Shown: positions 45,112 through 54,738, counted from the first letter of the stretch. The stretch: DNA of 64,000 nt from 2-02-FULL-66-14 sp964651335 (GCA_964651335.1 CAZYVT010000007.1:26830-90829), one strand, 5' to 3'. The notes: generated from the sequence alone by a model not told the origin. Made by a program: numbers and translations.

Positions 45112-45156
45112 TGGTAGGCGCGATTGGACTCGAACCAACGACCCCTACCATGTCAA
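45112..45156 (-). repeat. att site (right): 3' end of reconstituted tRNA-Val
   Basis: Identical over 45 bases to 39481-39525. Here it forms the 3' half of an intact tRNA-Val, i.e. the copy carried in by the element, which restored the tRNA upon integration. Confidence 0.92.
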
Positions 45157-45188
45157 GGTAGTGCTCTAACCAGCTGAGCTACGCGCCT
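45112..45188 (-). tRNA. tRNA-Val (anticodon GAC)
   Basis: A 77-nt cloverleaf with CCA encoded. Acceptor arms AGGCGCG / CGCGCCT, T-loop TTCGAGT, and anticodon stem CTACC / GGTAG enclosing TTGACAT, giving GAC. It is the integration target of the adjacent island, and its 3' 45 nt are duplicated upstream of thrS. Confidence 0.95.
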
Positions 45189-45210
45189 GAAAGCGGCGAA
45201 TTCTACCGCA

Positions 45211-46734
45211 TCAGCCGCGGCCGAGCGCCGCCGCCTTCCTTTCCGACACCCCGCTCACCGCCAGCTTCATCCCGACTTCCTTCCAGTGGCCCGCTTCCGA
45301 CTCGAGCGCATCGGAGGTGAGCGGATTGTCATCCAGCCACGCCTGCGGCAGCGCGAGCGCGAATCCCGCCTGGTCCGTCGCGACGCGCAACAGCGGAATT
45401 TTTACGTCGGTGCGGCTGCGTGCGAAGAGCGTCGCGAGGCGCAGTGCGCAGACCAGAAGCCAATCGCCGCCTTCCAGCCCGGCGTCCTGTACTTTGGTGA
45501 GTTTGCCGCGCTGCGCGAGCACGATGCGCGCCAGCCGCTGCTGCTCCATGCGCGAGAAGCCGGGCATGTCCGCGTTCGAAAGCACGTACGCGGAGTGCTT
45601 GTGGTATTGCGCGTGCGCGATCGAGAGCCCGATCTCTGCAAGCCGCGCCGCCCAGGCGAGCATGAGCCGGTCGACGTCGTCTTCGCGCGCCTCTTCGGCA
45701 CCCGAGATCAGCTCGTCGTAGATGCGCAGCGCGACGCCGCGCACGCGCTCGGTCTGCGCCGCGTCCACGCGGTAGCGCCGCATGAACTGCGCGACCGTGG
45801 CCTCGCGCATGTCCCTGTGCTGCACCCGTCCGAGCAGATCGTAGAGCACACCGTGCCGGAGCGCGCCTTCGGAAACGGTCGCCGATTCGATGCCGAGCTC
45901 GTCGAATACGGCGCCGAGAATCGCCACCCCTCCCGGAAGAACCGGCGCGCGGTTTTCGCGCAGGCCGGCGATCCGTCCGGGATCGGCCCATTCATGCTTG
46001 AGGAGGAGAGCGCGCAGCCGCTCCAGCCCCTCGCGTGTGATCCCCGATTCGGTCCAGCCGTTCTCGCGCAGGATCGCCTCGATCGCGCGCGCCGTTCCCG
46101 AGGAAGCGACCGCCTCCTGCCATCCGAACGCCCGGTATTCGCGCACCATGCCCGAGAGTTCCTGCCGCGCCGCGAGCTCCGCCGCCTTCATGCGCTGCTT
46201 GTCGATCCTGCCCTCCGGAAAGTGTCCGAGGCTCCAGCTCACGCAACCCATGTAGAGCGATTCAGTCAGCTTCGGCTCGAGGCCCGCGCCGATGATGAAC
46301 TCGGTCGAGCCGCCGCCGATGTCGACCACGAGGCGCCCGTGCGCGGCCGGCGGCAATGAATGCGCCACGCCCAGATAGATCAGCCGCGCCTCCTCGCGCC
46401 CGGCGATGACCTCGATCGGAAAACCGAGCGCCACGCGCGCCTCGCGCAGGAACTGCGCCGCGTTCTTCGCGACACGCAGGGTGTTGGTTCCTACCGCGCG
46501 CACCGCCTGCCGCGGAAAGCCGCGAAGCCGCTCGCCAAAGCGCGCCAGCGTCTCGAGCGCACGCGCCTGCGTGGCGCGGTCGATGCGCTTTTCGGCGGTG
46601 AGGCCGGCGCCCAGGCGCACCGCTTCGCGCAGTGCGTCCAGCGGATAGATCTGGCCGTCCATGACGCGGCCGACCTGCAGGTGAAAGCTGTTCGAACCGA
46701 GGTCAACCGCCGCAAGGAGATTGGGTCGGGTCAT
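45211..46734 (-). CDS. ppx: Exopolyphosphatase (Ppx/GppA family)
   Basis: A 507-residue protein of the ASKHA fold. The N-terminus LLAAVDLGSNSFHLQVGR is the phosphate-1 motif, and VVDIGGGSTEFIIG is phosphate-2; a C-terminal HD-like helical domain follows (residues ~310-500). It releases phosphate from polyphosphate ends and may also hydrolyse pppGpp. It is divergent from ppk with a 120-bp gap; I see no convincing Pho box there. Confidence 0.93.
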   Translation of the reverse strand: MTRPNLLAAVDLGSNSFHLQVGRVMDGQIYPLDALREAVRLGAGLTAEKRIDRATQARALETLARFGERLRGFPRQAVRAVGTNTLRVAKNAAQFLREARVALGFPIEVIAGREEARLIYLGVAHSLPPAAHGRLVVDIGGGSTEFIIGAGLEPKLTESLYMGCVSWSLGHFPEGRIDKQRMKAAELAARQELSGMVREYRAFGWQEAVASSGTARAIEAILRENGWTESGITREGLERLRALLLKHEWADPGRIAGLRENRAPVLPGGVAILGAVFDELGIESATVSEGALRHGVLYDLLGRVQHRDMREATVAQFMRRYRVDAAQTERVRGVALRIYDELISGAEEAREDDVDRLMLAWAARLAEIGLSIAHAQYHKHSAYVLSNADMPGFSRMEQQRLARIVLAQRGKLTKVQDAGLEGGDWLLVCALRLATLFARSRTDVKIPLLRVATDQAGFALALPQAWLDDNPLTSDALESEAGHWKEVGMKLAVSGVSERKAAALGRG

Positions 46735-46854
46735 GGTTGGCTCAAATTAACACCCCCGCCCCGCGACCGCAAACCCGCCCCTGTTCGCTGTAAAATAGGC
46801 GCAACAAGAGCCGTATACCCTAGCCCGGTTTGAGGCGCGCAAAGCGCTCCCGCA

Positions 46855-48987
46855 ATGGTCAAGAAATCCCTGCCCCCGGCGCATTTCCTCAACCGCGAGC
46901 TCGGCCTGCTCGAATTCAACCGCCGCGTTCTCGCGCAGGCGGCGGACGATTCGGTACCCCTGCTCGAGCGGCTGCGGTTCCTGACGATCGTTTCGTCGAA
47001 CCTCGACGAATTCTTCGAGATCCGGGTCGCGGGTCTGAAGGAGCAGATCAAGCTTGGCGTGAAAGAATCCGGCCCCGACGGCAAGTCCCCTGTGGAGTTG
47101 TTTGCGCTGGTCTCGGCGAAAGCGCACACCCTGGTCGCCGAGCAGTACAAGCTGCTGAACGAGGTGCTGCTGCCGGCGATGGCCCGGGAAGGCATCGTCT
47201 TTCCCAAGCGCGAAGCGTGGACCGAGCCGCAGCGCGCCTGGGTGCGCGACTTTTTCTTTCGCGAGCTGCTGCCCGTGCTCACGCCGATCGGTCTCGATCC
47301 GGCGCACCCGTTTCCCAGAGTGCTCAACAAGAGCCTCAACTTTGCCATCGAGCTCGAGGGGCGCGATGCGTTCGGGCGCAAGTCGCGGGCCGCGATCGTG
47401 CAGGCGCCCCGCGCGCTGCCGCGCGTAATCCGCCTGCCTGCCGAGGTCGCCGGTGCACCCAACGCGTTCGTGTTCCTGTCCTCGATCCTGCACGCGCACC
47501 TCGACGAGCTCTTCTCGGGCATGGAGGTCAAAGGTTGCCACCAGTTCCGCGTCACCCGCAATTCGGACCTGTTCGTCGATGAGGAAGAGATGAAGAACCT
47601 GCGCATCGCGGTGCAGGGCGAGCTGCTCCACCGGCACTTCGGTGACGGCGTGCGGCTCGAGGTCGCCGACAGCTGTTCGCCGTCCACCAGCGAATTTCTG
47701 CTGCAGCAGTTCGCACTGGCGGAAGACGACCTGTACCGGGTGGCAGGGCCGGTGAACCTGTACCGCCTGCGCGAGGTGCCCGACCAGGTCGAGCGGCCCG
47801 ACCTCAAGTATCCGCCCTTCCAGCCCGGGTTGCCCGAGCCGCTGGTGCGCATCCGCGACATCTACGCGGCGCTCAGGCAACAAGACGTGCTGCTGCATCA
47901 CCCCTACCAGTCGTTCCTGCCGGTGATCGAGTTCATCCGCACTGCGGTCACCGATCCGCGGGTCATCGCGATCAAGCAGACCGTGTACCGCACGGGCACC
48001 GACTCGGAGCTGATGGACATCCTGATCGACGCCGCGCGCCTCGGCAAGGAAGTGACGGTGGTGCTCGAGCTGTTGGCGCGCTTCGACGAGGAAGCCAACA
48101 TTACATGGGCGTCGCGCCTGGAGGAGGTCGGCGCGCACGTCATCTACGGCGTGGTCGGCCACAAGACGCACGCCAAGATGGCGCTGGTCGTGCGCCGCGA
48201 GGAAACTCCGCAGGGCCCGGCGCTCAGGCGCTACGTCCATCTTGCGACGGGAAACTACCATCTGCGCACCGCGCGCCAGTACACCGACTTCGGCCTCATG
48301 ACCGCCAACGAGGAGGTCTGCTCGGACGTGAACGAGGTCTTCAAGCAGCTCACCGGGCTGGGGCGCGCCAGCCGCATGAAACACCTCTGGCTGTCGCCCT
48401 TCACGCTGCACCGCCGCGTGGTCGCCGCCGTGCGCAACGAGGCGCGCATCGCCAAGGAAGGCCGGCCGGCCAGGATTGTCGCAAAGATGAACGCGCTGCT
48501 CGAGCCGGAGCTGATCGAGGAGCTCTACACGGCCTCCCAGGCGGGGGTACGGATCGACCTCATCGTGCGCGGCGTGTGCGCGCTGCGCCCCGGGATCGAG
48601 GGCCTTTCGGGCAATATTCGCGTGCACTCGATCGTCGGCCGTTTCCTCGAACACACGCGCGCGTTCTATTTTCAGAACGACGGCGCGGAGGACGTATACC
48701 TCGCGAGCGCCGACTGGATGGACCGCAATTTCTTCCGCCGCATCGAGTTGTGCTTTCCGGTGCTCGATCCGGCGCTCAAGCAGCGCGTCATCCGCGAAGG
48801 GCTGCAGAGCTATCTCGACGACAGCGCGCAGACCTGGGTCATGAATGCCGAAGGCGGCTACGAGCGCCCCGCCGCGCGCCGCGGCCGGCAGCGGCCCGTG
48901 CAGGAGGAGCTGCTGCAGCTGCTCACCGCGCCCGCCTGGTCGGCCGCCGTGCGCGTGGCTGCCGAGGAAATGCCGCGCGTGGCGTGA
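46855..48987 (+). CDS. ppk: Polyphosphate kinase 1
   Basis: A 710-residue PPK1. The N-domain begins FLNRELGLLEFNRRVLAQA with LTIVSSNLDEFFEIR. The phospholipase D-like catalytic C-domains contain HHPYQSF, the autophosphorylated His near residue 440 in GHKTHAKMALV, and GNYHLRTARQYTDFGL. It makes polyphosphate from ATP reversibly at the inner membrane. With divergent ppx it forms the polyphosphate cycle, and with relA (3 kb away) a link to stringent control. Confidence 0.96.
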   Translation: MVKKSLPPAHFLNRELGLLEFNRRVLAQAADDSVPLLERLRFLTIVSSNLDEFFEIRVAGLKEQIKLGVKESGPDGKSPVELFALVSAKAHTLVAEQYKLLNEVLLPAMAREGIVFPKREAWTEPQRAWVRDFFFRELLPVLTPIGLDPAHPFPRVLNKSLNFAIELEGRDAFGRKSRAAIVQAPRALPRVIRLPAEVAGAPNAFVFLSSILHAHLDELFSGMEVKGCHQFRVTRNSDLFVDEEEMKNLRIAVQGELLHRHFGDGVRLEVADSCSPSTSEFLLQQFALAEDDLYRVAGPVNLYRLREVPDQVERPDLKYPPFQPGLPEPLVRIRDIYAALRQQDVLLHHPYQSFLPVIEFIRTAVTDPRVIAIKQTVYRTGTDSELMDILIDAARLGKEVTVVLELLARFDEEANITWASRLEEVGAHVIYGVVGHKTHAKMALVVRREETPQGPALRRYVHLATGNYHLRTARQYTDFGLMTANEEVCSDVNEVFKQLTGLGRASRMKHLWLSPFTLHRRVVAAVRNEARIAKEGRPARIVAKMNALLEPELIEELYTASQAGVRIDLIVRGVCALRPGIEGLSGNIRVHSIVGRFLEHTRAFYFQNDGAEDVYLASADWMDRNFFRRIELCFPVLDPALKQRVIREGLQSYLDDSAQTWVMNAEGGYERPAARRGRQRPVQEELLQLLTAPAWSAAVRVAAEEMPRVA

Positions 48988-49034
48988 CCGCGGGAAATTT
49001 GAATGACGGCGGTGCATGGTAGAGTCGCCGCCCC

Positions 49035-49403
49035 ATGCAGAGTCCGCGTAAAGGAACGACCGGCTTACGCCGATTGATCAACGCGACACGGTACTCGCTG
49101 TCCGGGTTCGCGGAGGCGGCGCGCCGCGAAGACGCTTTCCGCCAGGAGCTGATCCTCGCCGCGGTGCTGGTTCCGCTGGGGCTCGCGCTGGGCGTGAACG
49201 GAATCGAACGCGCGCTCCTCGTCGGCAGCGTGCTGCTTGTGCTGATCATCGAGCTGCTCAATTCCGCGGTCGAGGCGACCGTGGACCGTGTCTCGCTCGA
49301 CGCCCACGACCTCGCCAGGCGCGCCAAGGATCTCGGCAGCGCCGCAGTGATGCTTTCGCTCGTGAATGCAGCAGTCGTCTGGCTGCTCGTGCTCGCCCCT
49401 TGA
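49035..49403 (+). CDS. dgkA: Diacylglycerol kinase (prokaryotic, membrane)
   Basis: A 122-residue protein with three transmembrane helices and the DgkA signature ELLNSAVEATVDR near residue 77, preceded by the amphipathic EAARREDAFRQE surface helix. It phosphorylates diacylglycerol from membrane-derived oligosaccharide synthesis. It follows ppk by 47 nt and is convergent with a yceI gene. Confidence 0.95.
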   Translation: MQSPRKGTTGLRRLINATRYSLSGFAEAARREDAFRQELILAAVLVPLGLALGVNGIERALLVGSVLLVLIIELLNSAVEATVDRVSLDAHDLARRAKDLGSAAVMLSLVNAAVVWLLVLAP

Positions 49404-49423
49404 GCGGACCGGACCGACTCTTG

Positions 49424-50017
49424 TTATTGGTCCTTGAGCGCCTCGAAATTGATCATCAGCCTGATCTCGTCGCTCATTGCGGGGATGCCGAACTTCATGC
49501 CGAACTCGGACCTTTTCAGGAAACCCGACACGTTGCCGCCGCAGGCGGGTCGCTTGGCAAGCGGATGATCCTTGCACAACCAGCGGTCGATCTTCAGCGT
49601 CACGGGCTTGGTGGCGCCCAGAAGGGTCAACTGGCCTTCGATCTCCGAAGGATTGTCGCCGCTGAATTTCACGTTGGTGGACTTGTAGCTCATCTGCGGA
49701 AATTCGGCGACGTTGAAGAAGTCGGCGCTCCTCAGGTGCTCGTCGCGCGTGCGCGGCCGGCTGCCCCTGTCGTTGTCGCCCGTCGTGACCGATGCGGTCT
49801 CGATCGCGAGTTCCACACTCGCAGTCTTTGCCGCGCGGTCAAGAGTGAACTTGCCGCTCATCTTGTCGAACCGGCCCCAGATCATGGACAGCCCTAAATG
49901 ATCGATGCCGAAGTGCGGGAAGCTATGGATCCGATCGACCGTGTAGCTCTCGCTTTGCGCGGACGCGGCGAGCGGAAGAGCGGCGAAAATCGCGCCGACG
50001 AAGACAGCTTTTTTCAT
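49424..50017 (-). CDS. YceI family periplasmic protein (copy 1)
   Basis: A 197-residue protein with a 20-residue signal peptide (ending ASAQS) and the YceI lipocalin-like barrel: SYTVDRIHSFPHFGIDHLGLS, IWGRFDKMSGKFTLD, and GQLTLLGATKPVTLKIDRW. The family binds isoprenoid-like ligands in an internal cavity. It is about half identical by eye to the next gene, so the pair arose by tandem duplication. Both carry an extra C-rich loop (KDHPLAKRPACGG). Confidence 0.92.
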   Translation of the reverse strand: MKKAVFVGAIFAALPLAASAQSESYTVDRIHSFPHFGIDHLGLSMIWGRFDKMSGKFTLDRAAKTASVELAIETASVTTGDNDRGSRPRTRDEHLRSADFFNVAEFPQMSYKSTNVKFSGDNPSEIEGQLTLLGATKPVTLKIDRWLCKDHPLAKRPACGGNVSGFLKRSEFGMKFGIPAMSDEIRLMINFEALKDQ

Positions 50018-50106
50018 GCAGTGTTCTCCTTTAGTCGTGACAGGGAAAAGTCATATCACGCTATCGCAGTGCCTGTAAACAGCTGACGGTGCGCGCCTAT
50101 TCCGGG

Positions 50107-50694
50107 TCAATCCTTGAGCGCCTCGAAGGTTACGACGATCTTAACCTCGTCGCTGGTTGCCGGGACGCCCCAGGTCATGCCGAAGTCGGTTCGCTTGAGC
50201 GCGCCGACGGCATTCCCTCCGCAGATCCACCGCTTCGTGACCGAATGCGGCGCGCATCTCCAGCGGTCCACCGTAAGGGTCACCGGCCTTGTCACGCCGA
50301 GAAGCGTCAGCTGACCGCGAACTTCGGCGGGGACGTCACCGTTGAATTTCACGTCGCCGGCTTTGTAGAGCATGCGTGGAAACTCGATGCTGTTAAAGAA
50401 ATCCGCACTTCGCAGATGCTCGTCCCGGGACCGCGGCCGATCCCCCCTGGTATTGTCTCCGGTCGTCACCGACGCAGTCTCCACCGTGAAATCCAACCTG
50501 CCCGTCTTTGCCTGACGGTCGATCGTGAACCCCCCGGTCGACTTGTCGAACCGCCCCCAGATCGTGGAAAAGTCGTTGTGGTCAACGGCGAAGTGTATGA
50601 ACGTATGGCGAGGATCAAACGTGTAGGACTCCGGCGCAGCGGCCGCGGCTAGCGGCAGCATTGTGAAAGTCAGGTACATCACGACTTTATTCAT
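50107..50694 (-). CDS. YceI family periplasmic protein (copy 2)
   Basis: A 195-residue paralogue of the previous gene with a signal peptide (MNKVVMYLTFTMLPLAAAAA) and the same barrel motifs (SYTFDPRHTFIHFAVDH; GQLTLLGVTRPVTLTVDRW). The ATG at 50694 follows GGGGG; a much longer open frame upstream is not real. An 89-nt gap separates the two copies, and transcription of both probably starts upstream of this one. Confidence 0.92.
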   Translation of the reverse strand: MNKVVMYLTFTMLPLAAAAAPESYTFDPRHTFIHFAVDHNDFSTIWGRFDKSTGGFTIDRQAKTGRLDFTVETASVTTGDNTRGDRPRSRDEHLRSADFFNSIEFPRMLYKAGDVKFNGDVPAEVRGQLTLLGVTRPVTLTVDRWRCAPHSVTKRWICGGNAVGALKRTDFGMTWGVPATSDEVKIVVTFEALKD

Positions 50695-50729
50695 CGCATC
50701 CCCCTTTTTCCGCGACTCCATGGAACAAA

Positions 50730-51551
50730 TTACCCGGACGGCCCGCGACTCGACTGCCAGGCGAGAAAACATGAAACCGCGGCGACACACAGCGTAAGCG
50801 TCGAGATCGCCACCACCTGCCCCCAGATCGGCCACTTGGCCGGAACGGGTACCCGCGCCGCCAACGGAACAAACGCCATGACCGCGAGCGCGTACCAGGG
50901 GAGCTGGGCGAGGTAGAACGCCGCCGAACCGAGCAATCCCGCGAGCAAGCCCGCCGTCAGCGTGAAAGTAATGCCTGCGAAGATCCGTTTTCCGGTGAGC
51001 ATCTGCACCAGCAGGAACGCGCTCGACGCCGTGCCAAATGCCATCGCGTATAAACCCAGCGTGGCTGATGCAGCGAACACTGCCGCGGCGCCAGTACCCA
51101 GCCCCAGCGCGAAGCTCGCCGCTCCCGCCCGGACCGAATCGTCGCGCAGCGTGAGCGAAATGCCGACCAGCCAGGCGACGTATAACGCCGTGCCGCCGCC
51201 GAGAAGCAGCGCCTGGGCAAACTCCTTCTGCCGCAGAACCGCCAGAAACACCCAGATCGAGGCGGCACCGAGTACCACCCCGAAAAGCGGCGCCGTGATG
51301 CGCGTCGGTCTGAACGCCAGATCCGCAGCGACCCCGACCGCGGGCACCATCAGGCCGAGCAGCACGATTTTGCGAACCGTAGTCATGGGACTGAACTGGA
51401 ATCCGACCACCAGATACACCGCCACGGCAAATCCTGCGACAGCAGCAAGTCCCGCGAGCCGCAGTGGAGCCAGGATTGCGCTCGCGACCAGACCGGCCAA
51501 GAACGGCATGATGACGCCCTGGACGACCGGGTGTATGAGCCACTCTTGCAC
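50730..51551 (-). CDS. Polytopic membrane protein of unknown function
   Basis: A 273-residue protein with about eight hydrophobic segments from residue 12 to 268 and few charged residues. I recognise no transporter signature. It is rich in Ala, Gly, Leu and Val, with repeated GLLAGLLGS/GLVAS small-residue stretches. It precedes the two yceI genes on the same strand by 35 nt, so it may share their transcript. Confidence 0.65.
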   Translation of the reverse strand: MQEWLIHPVVQGVIMPFLAGLVASAILAPLRLAGLAAVAGFAVAVYLVVGFQFSPMTTVRKIVLLGLMVPAVGVAADLAFRPTRITAPLFGVVLGAASIWVFLAVLRQKEFAQALLLGGGTALYVAWLVGISLTLRDDSVRAGAASFALGLGTGAAAVFAASATLGLYAMAFGTASSAFLLVQMLTGKRIFAGITFTLTAGLLAGLLGSAAFYLAQLPWYALAVMAFVPLAARVPVPAKWPIWGQVVAISTLTLCVAAVSCFLAWQSSRGPSG

Positions 51552-51661
51552 GGATCCTCTCGGTAAATCTCGCGCTTAACCTGGACGCCCTCTGCGTGTT
51601 CGGATCCGCAGGCAGCCGGTAGCACAGGCAATCTCGTCGAATCTCAGGCACGCAAGATGAC

Positions 51662-53839
51662 TCATGCGCGCGCCACGCGGATGACCCCGTGCACGTCCCT
51701 GACTGCAGCCAGTGCGCGCCGCAGCTGCCCCAGATCCTCGACGCCGAACGTGAAGCGCATGTACGCAAGGTCGTCGCGGCTCCGGGTGCGCACCGCGGTG
51801 ACGTTGATGCGCTCCCGGGCAAGAGCATCGCCGATGTCGCGCAGCAGCCCCTGGCGATCGTTCGCCGTGACCACGATTTCCACCGTATAGGCACCGCCCG
51901 GCTTTGCTCCCCAATCCGTTTCGATCAGGCGCTCGGGATGCGTTTCGGCCAGGCGCTTGAGGCTCGCGCAGTCCTCGCGGTGGATCGAGACACCCTTGCC
52001 GCGGGTCACGAAGCCGCGGATCGGATCGGGCGGCACCGGCTTGCAGCACTTCGCAAGCTGCGTGAGCAGCCGGTCGACGCCCACGACGAGAATTCCACTG
52101 TCGCCCTCGCCTCTGGACTTGCGTGCGGGCGCGGGAGGTGGCGGAGCCACCGGCTGCGGTGCCGCGATCCCCGCGAGCGCGCGCAACGCCGACTGCAACT
52201 GGCGCAGATTCACTTCCTCGCGCGCCACCGCGGCGAACAGGTCGTCCGGCTTCGGGAAACCCAGCCGCTCGGCCAGCGCTTCCAGGTTCGCCTGCGAGGC
52301 GCCTTCGCGCCTCGCCTCCTTGTCGACGATCGCGCGGCCCTCGCTCACCGTTTCCGCAAGCGCCTGCGCGTTGAACCATTGCCGCACCTTCTGTCGCGCC
52401 CGATGGCTCTTGAGAAAGCCGCGTTCCGGATTCAGCCAGTCGCGCGAAGGGCCGCCGGACTTTGCGACCACGATCTCGACTCGCTGCCCGCTCCTGAGCG
52501 GCGTGTCGAGCGGCGCGATGTGGCCGTCTACCTTCGCTCCCCGGCAGCGATGCCCGACGTCGGTATGCAGTGCATAGGCGAAATCCACCGCTGTCGCGCC
52601 GGCCGGCAGGTCGATGACCTTGCCCTGCGGAGTCAGCACGTAAACCGTATCGTCGAGCGCCGCCTCGCGCGTCTTCTCGGTCCAGCTCACGCTTCCGGCG
52701 ACTTCATCGCGCCACGCGAGCAGCTGCCTGAGCCACGCGATCTTCTCGTCAAACACGCTCTGCGCCCGGGCGGACTTGCCCTCCTCCTTGTAGCGCCAGT
52801 GCGCCGCGACGCCGAACTCGGCCTGGCGGTGCATTTCCTCGGTGCGAATCTGCACTTCCACCGTCTTGCCGCCCGGACCGATCACCGCCGTGTGCAGCGA
52901 CTGGTACTGGTTGCCCTTGGGCCGCGAGATGTAGTCGTCGAACTCCTTCGGGATCGGCTGCCACAGGTCGTGCACGACACCGAGCGCCGTGTAGCAGTCC
53001 CGCGTCGTCGCGGCGATCACCCGGAGCGCACGCACGTCGTACACCTCGGAAAATTCCAGGCCCTTCGAGCGCATCTTGCTCGAGATCGAGTAGATGTGCT
53101 TCGGCCGCCCGGCGATTTCGGTCCTCACGCCGGCCGCGGCGAGCCCCGCGCCCAGGGTGCGCATTGCATCCTTGATGTATTGCTCGCGCTCGGTGCGCCT
53201 GTCCTCGAGCATGCGCGCGATTTTCCGGTACAGATCGGGCTCGAGAAAACGGAACGACAGGTCCTCGAGCTCCCACTTGAGCTGCCAAACGCCGAGCCGG
53301 TTGGCGAGCGGCGCATAGATGTCGAGCGTCTCGCGCGCGTAGGACTCGCGCTCCTGCATCGGATTCTTCGCGAACCAGCGCAAGGTCTGCGTGCGCGAAG
53401 CAAGCCGGATCAGGACCACGCGCACGTCCTGGACCATGCCGAGCACCATCTTGCGCAGCACCTCATTTTGTCGTTCGGCGCTGCCGCGCGTGAGGACACG
53501 CAGCCGGTACAGGCTTTCAACGCCGCCGGCCAGCGCAGCGATCTCCTCCCCAAAGCGCTCGCGCAGCCGGTCGAGACCGCCCAGTTGCTTGGGCGCGGCG
53601 AACAGCACGCCCGCCGCGCGCGCCTGGGAATCGAGCCCGACCGCAGCAAGGCTGGCCGCGAGCCCGAGCGCGTGCAGCCAGACCGGCTCTCCGGTCGACA
53701 GGACTTGTCCCGCGTACAGCGGCTCGGCGAATTCGAGCGCGCGTGCGATGAGCGCGCGGCCCTCCCCCGCGATCCCGTCGGCGAGTGGCTCAAGCGCCGC
53801 GGCGCTGTTCTGCGGATGCAACTGAACCACAGAAACCAT
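51662..53839 (-). CDS. relA: (p)ppGpp synthetase RelA, monofunctional
   Basis: A 725-residue RSH protein with pseudo-hydrolase, synthetase, TGS, helical, Cys-containing (KCCKPVPPDPI) and ACT domains. The hydrolase metal motif HDxxED is degenerate (LFAAP near residue 80), so hydrolysis is lost. The synthetase loop has EFDD (299-302), the acidic ExDD form of RelA rather than the RxKD of bifunctional SpoT, followed by GNQYQSLHT. It makes (p)ppGpp on starved ribosomes. Only 17 bp separate it from the divergent transporter gene. Confidence 0.95.
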   Translation of the reverse strand: MVSVVQLHPQNSAAALEPLADGIAGEGRALIARALEFAEPLYAGQVLSTGEPVWLHALGLAASLAAVGLDSQARAAGVLFAAPKQLGGLDRLRERFGEEIAALAGGVESLYRLRVLTRGSAERQNEVLRKMVLGMVQDVRVVLIRLASRTQTLRWFAKNPMQERESYARETLDIYAPLANRLGVWQLKWELEDLSFRFLEPDLYRKIARMLEDRRTEREQYIKDAMRTLGAGLAAAGVRTEIAGRPKHIYSISSKMRSKGLEFSEVYDVRALRVIAATTRDCYTALGVVHDLWQPIPKEFDDYISRPKGNQYQSLHTAVIGPGGKTVEVQIRTEEMHRQAEFGVAAHWRYKEEGKSARAQSVFDEKIAWLRQLLAWRDEVAGSVSWTEKTREAALDDTVYVLTPQGKVIDLPAGATAVDFAYALHTDVGHRCRGAKVDGHIAPLDTPLRSGQRVEIVVAKSGGPSRDWLNPERGFLKSHRARQKVRQWFNAQALAETVSEGRAIVDKEARREGASQANLEALAERLGFPKPDDLFAAVAREEVNLRQLQSALRALAGIAAPQPVAPPPPAPARKSRGEGDSGILVVGVDRLLTQLAKCCKPVPPDPIRGFVTRGKGVSIHREDCASLKRLAETHPERLIETDWGAKPGGAYTVEIVVTANDRQGLLRDIGDALARERINVTAVRTRSRDDLAYMRFTFGVEDLGQLRRALAAVRDVHGVIRVARA

Positions 53840-53856
53840 GCTGTATTGTATGACGC

Positions 53857-54738
53857 GTGCGAGCGAATCCTCACCTGCTGCTGATTCTCACCGCGCTGTT
53901 CTGGGCAGGTCACTGGATCGTGGCGCGCGCGGTGGTGCCCTACGCAACGCCGGTGGGGATGGCGTTCTGGCGCTGGACTGCGGCAGTCGTGATCCTTGCG
54001 CCGTTCGCCTGGCCGCATTTCCTGCGTGACGCGGCCAAGCTGCGCGCCGGATGGAAACCGGTGCTGTTTTTCGGCACCTGCGGGACGGTGCTCTACAACT
54101 CGATCGGCTACATGGGGATCCAGCAGACGAGCGCGACCAATGCCGTGCTGCTGCAGTCGGTGACGCCGGGAATCATTCCGCTGGTTGCCTGGCTTTTGTT
54201 CCGCGAGCGTATCGGGCCGCGCGTCGCGCTCGGCCTCGCGGTGTCGTTTTCCGGCGTGCTCGCCATCGTCTCGCGGCTCGATGCTGCGGTGCTCGCCGGG
54301 CTCGAATTTGCGCCCGGCGACCTGTGGCTGCTCGCCAACATTTTTCTCTGGGCGCTCTACACGGCTTGTCTGCGCTGGAAGCCGCAGGACCTGCACCCGC
54401 TTTCTTTCATGCTCGCGATCATGGCGGCGGGACTGGCGACCGGGCTTCCGGCGTACGCGCTGGACGTCGCCGCCGGCGGGCGCGTCGAAGCAAACCCGGG
54501 CGTGGTGGCCGGGATCTTGTATCTGGCCGCGTTCCCTTCAGTCCTCTGCTACGTCATGTGGACCAAGGGCGTGGCAGAAATCGGCGCCGCCAAGGCGGGC
54601 GCCTACTTGCACCTGATTCCGCTCGCCGGAAGCCTCATGGCCATGGTTTTTCTGCACGAGCGCCTGCATCTCCACCACGTCGCCGGCATCCTGCTCATCT
54701 TCTCAGGCGTGTATCTGGTCTCGCGCGGTGGCCGCTGA
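53857..54738 (+). CDS. DMT-superfamily (EamA) transporter
   Basis: A 293-residue protein with ten predicted transmembrane helices in two EamA repeats (residues ~5-135 and ~150-290; GxMxFWRW and GAAKAGAYLHLIPLAGSLMA). Such proteins export amino acids or other metabolites; the substrate is unknown. The start is GTG at 53857, which places its translation start very close to that of divergent relA. Its stop overlaps mtfA (TGATG). Confidence 0.88.
   Translation: MRANPHLLLILTALFWAGHWIVARAVVPYATPVGMAFWRWTAAVVILAPFAWPHFLRDAAKLRAGWKPVLFFGTCGTVLYNSIGYMGIQQTSATNAVLLQSVTPGIIPLVAWLLFRERIGPRVALGLAVSFSGVLAIVSRLDAAVLAGLEFAPGDLWLLANIFLWALYTACLRWKPQDLHPLSFMLAIMAAGLATGLPAYALDVAAGGRVEANPGVVAGILYLAAFPSVLCYVMWTKGVAEIGAAKAGAYLHLIPLAGSLMAMVFLHERLHLHHVAGILLIFSGVYLVSRGGR

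Larger units (their letters stand above)
39481..45156. mobile_element. Genomic island integrated in tRNA-Val (5.6 kb)
   Basis: The island is bounded by 45-bp perfect direct repeats that equal the 3' 45 nt of tRNA-Val. A tyrosine-recombinase remnant lies next to the intact tRNA copy at the right end. Cargo: a 68-residue protein, a TetR regulator divergent from an exported metallo-hydrolase, a cytochrome c-like remnant, a lipoprotein and an NmrA-type reductase. Base composition is uneven and clearly lower in GC at 40.9-42.2 kb than in the flanks. No replication or transfer genes are present, so it is probably a decayed, fixed element. Confidence 0.88.

Noticed and set aside
46735..46854. Pho box between ppx and ppk
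   Set aside because: No pair of CTGTCAT-like repeats at the required spacing is visible.
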